Part shown: one piece after another, positions 34,205 through 46,175 of the stretch
Layout: every line of letters begins with the position of its first letter
How positions within the stretch are numbered: position 1 is the first letter of the stretch
Assembly (NCBI GenBank): GCA_963082975.1
Contig: OY720345.1
Location: 60,026,528 to 60,090,527, forward strand
Length of the DNA: 64,000 nt
Direction: 5' to 3'
Origin: Labia minor
Taxonomy: Eukaryota; Arthropoda; Insecta; Dermaptera; Spongiphoridae
Position numbers and translations under genes: made by a program
The notes under the pieces: model-generated
What the model was told of the DNA's origin: nothing
The model's input: the letters and a program-made list of their open reading frames with translations, nothing else
Databases searched by the model: none

Positions 34205-36092
34205 TCTATATATATAAAGGAGAGTGTTTGTATGTATGTATGTATGTATATATGTATATATGTATGTAATTTGTTTACTTTTTTGCTGTCATAGAAACAA
34301 ACAAAAAAGAAATTTCCTACTTAACCGACACTTTACCGGTAATTTAGAATTATGAACATCAAAAAATAAGAAACGATTTCTATGAAATTACATCACAATA
34401 TTCTTATATATCTCTATGGTAACATAGGCTATAGATTTTATTAATATCTAATTCTAATCAATAACCGCAGAATTTAATTTTTTAAAGTTTATATAGTTCT
34501 CCGTGTTGTTCATTCAAGAGCCAGGCGTGGCCCACTGACTGGCGGACTCATTTTACACAATGTATATAACTAGCAATCAAAGAATTATTATAAATTTTAA
34601 CTTTTTATTTTAAATTCTAATATTCAAATATCATTTCAATTAAATAATTTATTCTAAAAGTTCTCATTTTAATTAATATAATAAAATATTTAAATCATAT
34701 TTAACTTAAATTATTTTGTATTTATTCTTTCTATATTTGAATACTTCTTTTATTTTAAGGGAGGGAATTAACTATGATCTAAAAAAATTTATAAATGAAC
34801 TTAATAATAAAAAATCAAATAAATCCATTAATTTAAATTAATACTATTAATGAATGTATATATTGTTAATTTATCTTTAGTTTTATCAATACTTTTATAC
34901 CGTTAATTTTTATAAATTGTCTCAAGTCTCTAACTTTGCATTTTCTCAAATTTTATTATAATTAAAAATATTCAATAAAAATCAAGCAATGAAATTAAAA
35001 TATCAAAATGAAATGATCAAGAAATATTATACTCTATTATACATATACAATACTTATAACTATAGGCGGAGAAAATATTAGACGATATCATTGCGGGCTC
35101 ATGCCAAATCGATCAACATTAATTAAGATATTTTCATTATGACAGATATTAAAAAAACCGCGAATTCAATATCTCTGTTCACTAATTATTTGTAGACTTT
35201 AGTAAAACCTACGCATGACTCAATAGATCCGGATAAACTTTTTCAAATTTTGATCTTAAAATTTATCTTGAAGGTAGTAAAGAAAGAGTAAGATGCGGAA
35301 ATCAATTGTAAAATATTAGGTGATTCAGACGACTTAAATATAATAGAAGATTTCGGCAATTGCAATTACAGATAGCGAGGAAAAATTAATCGAGGTAGGA
35401 AAAGAGATGAGGTTTGAAATTAATAATGATAAATAAATATATTTAGAAACAAACAGGAGCAGTATTAACATACAAAATGTAGAATTTGAATATGTAGAAA
35501 AATTGAATGTAATCACGAAGGATAATAATATTTGAGAAGAATTTAAATCGAAGTTGCAATCGGGAAACGCCTGTTATCATTCAGTAAAGAGGCTTATCTC
35601 ATCAAAATTATTATAAAAGGGAATGAAAATTAAAATATATAAAACAATTATTTTGTCTGTTGTATTATATGAGTGTGAGACATGGTCTATGATCTTAGGA
35701 GATGAGAGTGGATTCAGAGTATTTGAGAATAGGATTCTTCCCAGCATTCATGGGCCAAAGATGAGGACACCAGGGAATGACGTAAGAAAGATGGAACAGA
35801 GGCTCAGGATAAGGACACTTGGAGAAATGTGGTTGTAGCTGCCAAGAACTTTCGAGTAGATAGTTATAACATATTCAATAAATATATATATAATTAATTT
35901 ATTCATTAAATTAAAATATATTTTAAATAATCACACAATAAGAAATGAATGTTTTATGTTATACATTGATTGAAACAAAATGGATGAAAACCTTTTACTA
36001 CTTTCAACCAAATACTATGTACCACTCGGGGGTACAGGGGGCGGAGCCCCCGTCTAGATGTGAAGAGCGACGAAGGAGCTCTGAGCAGCTAG
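34205..36092 (+). mobile_element. Non-autonomous Helitron, copy 1 (1.9 kb)
   Basis: The 5' end TCTATATATATAAAGGAG follows a host A. The 3' end has GGGGGC-GGA-GCCCCC, a GAGC...GCTC hairpin, GAGCAG and CTAG, followed by host T. From about 34,490 on it matches copies at 39,685-41,582 (inverted) and 42,172-44,227. The segment from about 34,265 to 34,490 differs from those copies, so it is a mosaic. It carries a decayed LINE RT fragment and no helicase. Confidence 0.88.
35085..35838 (+). pseudogene. LINE RT fragment captured in Helitron copy 1
   Basis: In shifting frames one can read PNRST, a LFVDFSKTY-like palm motif followed by SIDPDKLF, then EINNDK, SGNACYHSVKRLISSKLL, and an open 71-codon stretch with IYKTIILSVVLYECETWSM and FENRILPSIHGPK. 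This order is the second half of a non-LTR RT of the RTE-like type, with the part holding the FADD box lost to deletion. Several stops and frameshifts make it non-coding. It ends with TWRNVVVAAKNF-like sequence near 35,815-35,855. Confidence 0.8.
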
Positions 36093-37997
36093 TTTAATTT
36101 ATAATTTTAATATGATTTGTTGAAATTCCATAACAAAAAATATAACTAATTGATTATTATTTAATATTTTTAGTACACTTAGATTACTTAATTCATTTAA
36201 CACCTCATATTCCATAATTGCTATCTTCATTTGAATCAAGACTTAAATTCAAATAAATAACAAATATTAATAAGAAAAATAAATAATTTAAGATCACAGT
36301 CTTAGGATTAAAGAATGAAAAATCATATACACAATAAATTTTATAAAATATCCCCTCCTCTACCCAAAATAATAATAATATTTTTTTAATAAATACTATT
36401 TTCATTAATTTAGAATTACAATTTTCATTTCCTCTTGATGAAATGTTTATTTTATTTGTATTTTTTCGTATTACTAATCTAAATGGATTTTTATATTTTT
36501 ATTCCATTTGTTTTGAAAAGAAACATGATAATCTATTTGTTTAATAAAATAGAAAAAAAAGAAGGGCAAAAATAATTTGATATTATTATCAGAGAGGCGG
36601 AATAAACTTGTTCGGTCAATAGATTTATCATGACAGCGAAACAGCGACTTTTACGGAAGTTGCAATAAAAAGAGGTTGGTTCTTGTTAGCTCTCCACCCT
36701 CCTTTCTCTTCTTGTTCCCCCTCTTCGATGCAATCCCCAATGTTATTATACTGTTTGCATGTCAGCACTTTGTAACTTGGCTATTGTCTGCAAGATTTTT
36801 TTTTTTTACTTCTTTTTTTGAAGAAATGCGACTCCAAATATCAAAAGCCTAGCCGTTCTTTTACTCAATGCATTTGGACCTTCTCTTTTTCTTCTTAAAT
36901 ATATAAGAAAAAAAAAATTATTATTTCATGCTTTAAAATAGAGAAGACATAATTTCTCTGTTCTATTTTACATTCACTATACCTATTAATATTAATAATA
37001 TATTTCAACATCAATTTTTATTATCATTCAAATAATTTATTCAAATGGATGATATCAATTGGCCAGATAACAGGATTTTTTATTAAATAAAGTATAAATA
37101 GCTAAAAAAAAATATGAATGGATACTTCGTATATTAAATTAAAACAATAGATGCAATATTTTTTTTATAACATAATGAAGAAAATACAATTTCTATTAAT
37201 GGATTTTATATTGATAAAATAATTTAATGATAAAAAATTATTGGATTTAGTCCAAGAATTTGTTTTTAAATCTATGTATCTTGTGATTCATCTTCAGATG
37301 AGATGGTAATATTGATTATGTCTTCTCAAATTTGCTGAACGAAGGAGGTAGATAAAAAATTTAAAAAATTCCTTGTTAATTGATTTTGAAAATTAAATTA
37401 TGGTTCTCTAAAAGTACATATGTTAGGAATAACATAATATATATGCATATATGTATAATAAATTGTTGATAAAGTGGCGCGAATTGGTGAAGAAAAGTGG
37501 CGAAAAATTTATTTTGCAACAGAAAACACCTTTCAAAATACTAAAGAAATTTCTTTATTTAAATTCAATTGTAAGTTTAAAAAGACAAATCAAGAAATAT
37601 ATCTTGTTTGAATATTATTACTTCTAAAAATATCAAGATAAAAAATTATATATGGTTTTGCTTAAATTTAACGTACAGAAGATGCTTAAATTCATAAAAT
37701 CATCATATGTCATAGCAAAAAAAAAACATGATTTAATTATCTAATAGAGATAGAAAAACAATAGTAAATTAACTATTATATGTTAAGTTGCGATTAACAA
37801 TATCTCTAAAAAAAATTATCTCATCAGGAAAAAACTTAGGATATTACAGAAATATCTTAAAAGAAAAAAATACACTTGTATGTAGTTTAATTTAGTATTA
37901 TATATGATAAACTATAAAAAATTAAATATTAACTATTTGTTAAAAATAAAATGTTTGATAATGAAAACTAATTATGTCTTACCAGTTTATAATTTTG
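36093..37997. other. Intergenic DNA with an island at 36,580-36,800
   Basis: The island includes GAGGCGGAATAAACTTG and TTTATCATGACAGCG but no ORF. The rest is A/T-rich. No gene is seen. Confidence 0.4.
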
Positions 37998-38665
37998 CAG
38001 TGGCGTAACTAGAACTTTTGCCGCCCGGGGCGATCTCCAGTTTGCCGCCCTTTTTATTATAAGTCAAACAAATAGTTGTTTTTATAAATTAATACACATA
38101 AATAAATTATTAAGTTATTTAATCAATATTAATTAATGCACAGAGTAAATTTTTGTACACATATTTGTATGCACTCGTAAACATATTTATATAATATTTA
38201 CTCTTCTAGCTTTCATACTAGAAAAATCGTGTATAATGCTCTCAAAATTTATATTTATATTTTTTCCGCCGGCCCTGCTTTTCAAAAGAAAAATCGATGA
38301 TTTAAAAAAATATTGGTATATCACTTCAAAGTAAAGATGCGTTTACGAATTTAACGAATTTTAATGAATACAATAAAATAAAATTATTATCCTGTTCTTG
38401 GAATTAGAATTCAAAATTTACACTAAAATGCATTTATATACACCGAGGAATAATATTCGAAATCATATAGTTAATCATAATTTATATAAATCAAATAGTA
38501 AACTTATAATAATCATAATATTCAAGAAAGAAAAAAAAAATAAATATGAAATGAATAAGTTGCTTTTTACAACTATAACTAAATATAAAAAATGCCGCCC
38601 CAAGATAAGTGCCGCCCGGTGCGGACCGCACCCACAGCCTTCCCCACCCCCTAGGTACGCCACTG
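37998..38665. mobile_element. hAT-type non-autonomous element, 668 bp
   Basis: The ends CAGTGGCGTAACTAG and CTAGGTACGCCACTG are inverted repeats of a classic hAT type. A perfect 8-bp duplication TAATTTTG flanks it (37,990-37,997 and 38,666-38,673). Internal CCGCCC blocks lie near both ends. No transposase is encoded; the 102-codon open stretch within is low-complexity. Confidence 0.9.
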
Positions 38666-39318
38666 TAATTTTGTTAAAATTTAATCGTGTATATTTGTAT
38701 ACTTAAAATGTCCAACAGGCAAAAAATGTTTTGTTTTTAATTTTCAATAAAATCTATTATTAATTTATAATTTGATTAAAAAACTAATTGAAAATATTTT
38801 ATTTAAATTTAATTTTGTAGATATTTTTTTATATAGAGTTTTATATAGTTTTTAATTCTTAACTAAGAAAAAAATATTATATTTATTTATTTATTTATTT
38901 TATTTACATCTAATGGTAGTTAGTCGTCACATCACTTGACATCTGTAACCGATTTCATTAATTTTTTTTTTTTTTCTAATACTCTCTACAAGTATCTTAC
39001 AGAAAAAAAAATTTAAAAAATTGAGCAGATTATTGGAAAATTTCAGAAAACTTAATTACGACTATTTGAATTTCCCGTTTGTGACATCAATAATTGTTAG
39101 TAGGCTGACTCCACCTCCATTCCCCGTCCATATACATACATTGTTTATTTGTTTATCATTTATTTTTTTTGACTATAAATTTTAATCAATTATTTTTGAT
39201 AAAATAGTTTGAAAAATAGTCTTAATAATTTTAAAAAACATTTATTTAATTTTTATGGCCTATTTGTTGATCGTTTATTTTTCATAACCAATTTTAGTTG
39301 ACGTTTTTAAATGAATAT
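38666..39318. other. AT-rich intergenic DNA
   Basis: Short (ATTT)n run near 38,880-38,905. Nothing else is recognised. Confidence 0.4.
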
Positions 39319-39587
39319 TAGTGATGTATTGGTATAAAATAAGAAGTAAGGGAACGCATAGTGGGAGCAAAAAAGTCCTATTTTCAGCAAACTATTTTTT
39401 TCCATATAAGTTTTTATTTTTTCTTATTCTTACTATACAAAATATTAACGAACACAAAAAAACTAAATTCTAACAGTAGATTTAAGTGAGAGTTGTCTGG
39501 ACATGAAAAAGTAGTGGAACGCTTTCCGGTTCTGAGAAAAGGTAAGGGAACGTCGTTCCCCCGCGTTCCCCTCCCAATACACCACTG
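39319..39587. mobile_element. hAT-type MITE, 269 bp
   Basis: The left end TAGTGATGTATTGG and right end CCAATACACCACTG are inverted repeats. A perfect 8-bp duplication ATGAATAT flanks the element (39,311-39,318 and 39,588-39,595). GGGAACG words repeat near both ends. No coding capacity. Confidence 0.85.
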
Positions 39588-39684
39588 ATGAATATCATTT
39601 TTTTTTGGTGAACAAGTTATACACAAATGTGAATCAAATTTTAGCGAACTTAAAATAATTTAAATAAATAAATATATATATTTA

Positions 39685-41582
39685 CTAGCTGCTCAGAGCT
39701 CCTTCGTCGCTCTTCACATCTAGACGGGGGCTCCGCCCCCTGTACCCCCGAGTGGTACATAGTATTTGGTTGAAAGTAGTAAAAGGTTTTCATCCATTTT
39801 GTTTCAAACAATGTATAACATAAAACATTCATTTCTTATTGTGTGATTATTTAAAATATATTTTAATTTATTTAGTAAATTAATTATATATATTATTATT
39901 GAATATGTTATATCTATCTACTCGAAAGTTCTTGGCAGCTACAACCACATTTCTCCAAGTGTCCTTATCCTGAGCCTCTGTTCCATCTCTCGTACGTCAT
40001 TCCCTGATGTACTCATCTTTCTTTGGCCCATAAATGCTGGGGAGAATCCTATTCTCTGAATCCACTCTCATCTCCAAAGATCATAGACCATGTCTAACAC
40101 TCATATAATACAACAGACAAAATAATTGTTTTATATATTTTAATTTTCATTCCCTTTTATAATAATTTTGATGAGATAAGCCTCTTTACTGCATGATAAC
40201 AGGCGTTTTCCGATTGCAACTTCGATTTCAATTCTTCTCAAATATTATTATCCTTCGTGATTACATTCAATTTTTCTACATATTCAAATTCTACATTTTG
40301 TATGTTAATACTGCTCCTGTTTGTTTCTAAATATATTTATTTATCATTATTAATTTCAAACCTCATCTCTTTTCCTACCTCGATTAATTTTTCCTCGCTA
40401 TCTGTAATTGCAATTGCCGAATCTCCTATTATATTTAAGTCGTCTGGGTCACCTAATATTTTACAATTGATTTCCACATCTTACTCTTTCTTTACTACCT
40501 TCAAGATAAATTTTAAGATCAAAATTTGAAAAAGTTTATCCGGATCTATTGAGTCATGCGTAGGTTTTACTAAAGTCTACAAATAATTAGTGAACAGAGA
40601 TATTGAATTCGCGGTTTTTTTAATATCTGTCATAATGAAAATATCTTAATTAATGTTGATCGATTTGGCATGAACCCGCAATGATATCTCCTAATATTTC
40701 CTCCGCCTATAGTTTATAAGTATTGTATATGTTATAATAGAGTATAATATTTCTTGATCATTTCATTTCGATATTTTAATTTCATTGTTTGATTTTTATT
40801 GAATATTTTTAATTATAATAAAATTAGAGAAAATGCAAAGTTAGAGACTTGAGACAATTTATAAAAATTAATTTATAAAAATTAACGGTATAAAAGTATT
40901 GATAAAACTAAAGATAAATTAACAATATATACATTCATTAATAGTATTAATTTAAATTAATGGATTTATTTGATTTTTTATTATTAAGTTCATTTATTAA
41001 TTTTTTTAGATCATAGTTAATTCCCTCCCTTAAAATAAAAGAAGTACCTATTCAAATATGGAAAGAATAAATACAAAATAATTTAAGTTAAATATGATTT
41101 AAATATTTTATTAAATTAATTAAAATGAGAACTTTTAGAATAAATTATTTAATTGAAATGATATTTGAATATTAGAATTTAAAATAAAAAGTTAAAATTT
41201 ATAATAATTCTTTGATTGCTAGTTATATACATTGTGTAAAATGAGTCCGCCAGTCAGTGGGCCACGCCTGGCTCTTGAATGAACAACACGGAGAACTATA
41301 TATAAACTTTAAATCTCTCTCTGTCCCGCTCACACACACTCTCACCTCTCTCCTCATCCCCTCCACCTCTCATTTCTTAGTTATTTCAATTTCCACAAAT
41401 TGTCTAATTTTTAAAATATTCACTAATTTACTTTCTATTTTTATTCTTTAATCCTTAAATAATATATTTTCTATTTTATGTTAAAATGTAAATAACTTAC
41501 ATTTTAACATATTAAACTATGACAGCAAAAAAGTAAACGAATTACATACATACATACAAACAGTCTCCTTTATATATATAGA
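39685..41582 (-). mobile_element. Non-autonomous Helitron, copy 2 (inverted)
   Basis: On the minus strand it starts TCTATATATATAAAGGAG (41,582) and ends GAGCAGCTAG (39,685), with A and T at the host edges. It is close to copy 3 across its length. It has the RT-derived fragment in the same relative orientation. A 404-bp copy of its 5' portion continues directly beyond 41,582. Confidence 0.88.
39925..40682 (-). pseudogene. LINE RT fragment in Helitron copy 2
   Basis: Same captured segment as at 35,085-35,838, with independent small indels and stops. Its presence at the same place in all three Helitrons shows the capture came before they spread. Confidence 0.75.
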
Positions 41583-41986
41583 TTAAAATAAAAAGTTAAA
41601 ATTTATAATAATTCTTTGATTGCTAGTTATATACATTGTGTAAAATGAGTCCGCCAGTCAGTGGGCCACGCCTGGCTCTTGAATGAACAACACGGAGAAC
41701 TATATATAAACTTTAAATCTCTCTCTGTCCCGCTCACACACACTCTCACCTCTCTCCTCATCCCCTCCACCTCTCATTTCTTAGTTATTTCAATTTCCAC
41801 AAATTGTCTAATTTTTAAAATATTCACTAATTTACTTTCTATTTTTATTCTTTAATCCTTAAATAATATATTTTCTATTTTATGTTAAAATGTAAATAAC
41901 TTACATTTTAACATATTAAACTATGACAGCAAAAAAGTAAACGAATTACATACATACATACAAACAGTCTCCTTTATATATATAGA
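41583..41986 (-). repeat. Tandem copy of the Helitron 5' terminal 404 bp
   Basis: This segment repeats 41,179-41,582 head to tail, including a second terminal TCTATATATATAAAGG (minus strand) at 41,986. The two copies look identical through the open stretches at 41,257-41,451 and 41,661-41,855. It is a 5'-end-only Helitron unit in tandem with the full one. Confidence 0.85.
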
Positions 41987-42041
41987 TAGATAGATAGATT
42001 ATTCATAGTTAAGACAGGACAAAGTCTGTCGGAGCAGCTAG
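41987..42041 (+). mobile_element. Orphan Helitron 3' end
   Basis: GACAG-GACAAAGT-CTGTC can form a hairpin and is followed by GGAGCAGCTAG and a T, the Helitron 3' signature, but the preceding body is missing or is replaced by the inverted Helitron. The hairpin differs from that of the neighbouring family. Confidence 0.55.
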
Positions 42042-43074
42042 TTATAATTCTACTTATTAATACGGTAAATTATAAATTTATGGAGGAGCTAAAACTGATT
42101 CATTTATTATTATTGTTTTGTTTTGGTTTTTAAATAAATTTTAAAAAATAAATATTTTCAATATGTTAGAATCTATATATATAAAGGAGACTGTTTGTAT
42201 GTATGTATGTAATTCGTTTACTTTTTTGCTGTCATAGTGTAATATGTTAAAATGTAAATAACTTACATTTTAACATAAAATAGAAAATATATTATTTAAG
42301 GATTAAAGAATAAAAATAGAAAGTAAATTAGTGAATATTTTAAAAATAAGACAATTTGTGGAAATTGAAATAACTAAGAAATGAGAGGTGGAGGGGATGA
42401 GGAGAGAGGTGGGAGTGTGTGTGAGCGGGAGAGAGAGAGATTTAAAGTTTATATATAGTTCTCCGTGTTGTTCATTCAAGAGCCAGGCGTGGCCCACTGA
42501 CTGGCGGACTCATTTTACACAATGTATATAACTCTAGGGATTCCCAATCAAAGAATTATTATAATATTTAACTTTTTATTTTAAATTCTAATATTCAAAT
42601 ATCATTTCAATTAAATAATTTATTCTAAAAGTTCTCATTTTAATTAATATAATAAAATATTTAAATCATATTTAACTTAAATTATTTTGTATTTATTCTT
42701 TCCATATTTGAATAGGTACTTCTTTTATTTTAAGGGAGGGAATTAACTATGATCTAAAAAAATTAATAAATGAACTTAATAATAAAAAATCAAATAAATC
42801 CATTAATTTAAATTAATACTATTAATGAATGTATATATTGTTAATTTATCTTTAGTTTTATCAATACTTTTATACCGTTAATTTTTATAAATTAATTTTT
42901 ATAAATTGTCTCAAGTCTCTAACTTTGCATTTTCTCAAATTTTATTATAATTAAAAATATTCAATAAAAATCAAGCAATGAAATTAAAATATCGAAATGA
43001 AATGATCAAGAAATATACTCTATTATAACTTATACAATACTTATAAACTATAGGCGGAGGAAATATTAGACGAT

Positions 43075-43852
43075 ATCATTGCGGGTTCAGGCCAAATCGA
43101 TCAACATTAATTAAGATATTTTCATTATGACAGATATTAAAAAAACCGCGAATTCAATAATTCTGTTCACTAATTATTTGTAGACTTTAGTAAAACCTAC
43201 GCATGACTCAATAGATCCGGATAAACTTTTTCAAATTTTGATCTTAAAATTTATCTTGAAGGTAGTAAAGAAAGAGTAAAATGCGAAAATCAATTGTAAA
43301 ATATTACGTGATTCAGACGACTTAAATATAATAGGAGATTCGGCAATTGCAATTACAGATAGCGAGGAAAAATTAATCGAGATAGGAAAAGAGATGAGGT
43401 TTGAAATTAATAATGATAAATAAATATATTTAGCAACAAACAGGAGCAGTATTAACATACAAAATGTAGAATTTGAATATGTAGAAAAATTGAATGTAAT
43501 CACGAAGGATAATAATATTTGAGAAGAATTTAAATCGAAGTTGCAATCGGGAAACGCCTGTTATCATGCAGTAAAGAGGCTTATCTCATCAAAATTATTA
43601 TAAAAGGGAATGAAAATTAAAATATATAAAACAATTATTTTGTCTGTTGTATTATATGAGTGTGAGACATGGTCTATGATCTTAGGAGATGAGAGTGGAT
43701 TCAGAGTATTTGAGAATAGGATTCTCCCCAGCATTTATGGGCCAAAGAAAGATGAGTACATCAGGGAATGACGTACGAGAGATGGAACAGAGGCTCAGGA
43801 TAAGGACACTTGGAGAAATGTGGTTGTAGCTGCCAAGAACTTTCGAGTACCG
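43075..43852 (+). pseudogene. LINE RT fragment in Helitron copy 3
   Basis: The same captured RT segment as in copies 1 and 2, ending in VVVAAKNFR-like sequence. It is non-coding because of stops and frameshifts. Confidence 0.75.
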
Positions 43853-43996
43853 TTGAGCCACGCATGGTCTATGACCCTGGGAGATGAGAGTAGATTCAGA
43901 TTATTCTTTCCAGCATTTATTGGCCAAAGAAAGATGAGGTCACCGGGGACACTTGGAGAAATGTGGTTGTAGCTGCCAAGAACTTTCGAGTAGATA
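43853..43996 (+). repeat. Second, diverged RT-tail segment in Helitron copy 3
   Basis: After GAACTTTCGAGTA the sequence returns to a diverged version of 43,664-43,852 (CATGGTCTATGACCCTGGGAGA against CATGGTCTATGATCTTAGGAGA), then repeats the GCCAAGAACTTTCGAGTAGAT end. The divergence suggests it came from a different LINE copy, not from a simple recent duplication. Confidence 0.65.
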
Positions 43997-44227
43997 GATA
44001 TAACATATTCAATAATAATATATATAATTAATTTACTAAATAAATTAAAATATATTTTAAATAATCACACAATAAGAAATGAATGTTTTATGTTATACAT
44101 TGTTTGAAACAAAATGGATGAAAACCTTTTACTACTTTCAACCAAATACTATGTACCACTCGGGGGGTACAGGGGGCGGAGCCCCCGTCTAGATGTGAAG
44201 AGCGACGAAGGAGCTCTGAGCAGCTAG

Positions 44228-45266
44228 TTAAATAATAAAAGATAGTAAAAAAAATATCTTGTCTATATTTTAATTTAAACTAATCAGTTTAAATATAGAT
44301 CTGATTATTCTTTTTTATAAAAATTCACATTCTGAAACATCAATTAATCATCAAATTTAAATAAGTCCAAGTTAAATTTTAATTTATTTAATCTTATTTC
44401 ATGATAAAAAGTGAAGGATCCTAAACCTTATTTTAAATATCGCTGGTAAAATCAATTCAAATTCCGACATTATTTATATTTTAGATTTTTTTTTTAATTT
44501 ATTATTTTTCATTATAATTATAGCTACTAACTTCAACTCGTGTATAAATAATCAATTTTTTTTGCCCATTATACATTTTAACGATTTATTTTTCAATTCA
44601 TCTTCTTTAATAGAAATCAAGAAAATAGCATTGTTTAAGAAACTAAATAAAAGTTATCTAATACGTTGTTATTTTTAACAATAGATTTTGGTTAAAAGGA
44701 AGAGGACCTCTTGAGGGTCATCCAACCCCAACTCTTCCCCCATGTTTCTCAATCAGCTCCCCTCAACGAAAAGTTGAGCTTGGTTAAAAAACTCACCAGC
44801 ATTTGACGTCCTCGTTGCTTTTTGTGTCCCGTGACGCAATGGACTCATCCGGAAGTGAATCGCCAAGCTTGATTCACCGGAAACTGGGCCAGGAAACGAC
44901 GTCACTCCACAATCCCCAGTCCCAGTTCGAAACTCCTTTCGTTTTCCCATCCCGATTTCACTTAACTCTCGCGATATAATTGATGGGGCTCAATCCCCTC
45001 CAGTAAACATGTCTCTGACTTTCTGAGGGGGTGCCTTCCGAGGGAACCTAATAACAGTATAAATACTTGTTAAAGACACCGTCTTCCCTCCCGCCTCATG
45101 CCTTCTTCTCGTTAGTTTCAAAGCCTAATTAAACGCATTCATTTCTACTCGTTAACACTAAAACACTTTATTCTACTTAATCTTTTTTTAAAAACGTCCT
45201 TTTGTTATTATTTTTTATTTTTAATGCATAAATTATACCCCCCTCCCCATTTAACAACAAGAAGGA
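44228..45266. other. Intergenic DNA with an island at 44,690-45,140
   Basis: About 450 bases with balanced base composition, including GACGTCC, TGACGCAAT and GACGTCAC words (CRE-like). Open frames are short and lack domain features. It could be a regulatory region; no proof. Confidence 0.4.
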
Positions 45267-45299
45267 ACAATACCTCCCTTACTATCGTCGGTCGGTAAA
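45267..45299 (-). repeat. Terminal fragment of HINE-like family A (A6)
   Basis: AATACCTCCCTTACTATCG followed by TCGGTCGGTAAAAA is the inverted first 30 or so bases of family A. The rest of the element is absent. Confidence 0.65.
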
Positions 45300-46175
45300 A
45301 ATTATAATTATTTCTTAAATGACATAATTATTTGATAAATGACAATTATTCAATAGTGCCACTCAGAAGACAAACCGATTAACTTCAATTTTTAAAATTT
45401 TGCTAGTAATGTAATGTAATCTGCATCATATGAAATGAATATTGATAATCTTAATATTGCAATGTAATATACATTTTTCTGTAATCAATAACCCTGAATT
45501 TAAAACAAACTGTGAACTTTGGGCTTCATTTTCTGTTTCTTTAAATGTGGAGTTAATCGCTTTGGCTTCTGACAAGCACAATTATTCATTAAAAATATTA
45601 TTTTAGATTCTTCAAATAACTACTTCCATTTATTGTACATTATATATAATTACTCTAGTAACTAGAGTATCCATATAAAAATATAATTTATATTTAATGT
45701 GTCCGATTTTTCGAGATAATTATAATATAAGTATTATAAATAATAATATATATAATAATATTATAATATATATATTCTATATATTCAACATAATTTGTAA
45801 TCAAATCCGTTGTCATTTCCCCAAGTTTGATCAGCAGGTTCTAAATTAACAAATTTATTAGAAGCAATTTTTTAATTGCTATACCTTTAAATAAAAATAA
45901 TTGATGCCCTTATATAATAATATAATATTAATAGATATTTATTTTTACATTATTACATCTGATATCTAATTTATCAACATCTTTTTTTATTATCTTTATT
46001 TAAACTTAATTAAGGTAGCTTATACTAATATTATTAAAAGCAAAAATGAAGCGAGTTAAGATAAATAAATATAATTTTAGATAATATATATGTATATGAT
46101 AAGATGCATTTAAAATGAAAAAGTTAACATTAATACATAAATAACTATGCTAGGATTTATTGATCTCTAATTCTA
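45300..46175. other. AT-rich intergenic DNA
   Basis: No ORF or repeat is recognised. Confidence 0.4.

Larger units (their letters stand above)
42172..44227 (+). mobile_element. Non-autonomous Helitron, copy 3 (2.06 kb)
   Basis: TCTATATATATAAAGGAG start after A; GAGCAGCTAG end before T. It is collinear with copy 2 but longer by about 150 bases because of an extra diverged RT-tail segment at 43,853-43,996. Its CT/GA-rich segment near 42,385-42,440 is shared with copy 2 but not copy 1. No Rep/helicase. Confidence 0.88.

Noticed and set aside
38398-38706. 102-codon open stretch
   Set aside because: It lies mainly inside the hAT-type element and runs across its terminal repeat; lysine/isoleucine-rich from AT content.
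41257-41855. Three identical or near-identical 64-codon open frames (also at 42,303)
   Set aside because: They are copies of the Helitron 5' region; sequence identity follows from the recent duplication, not from coding constraint.
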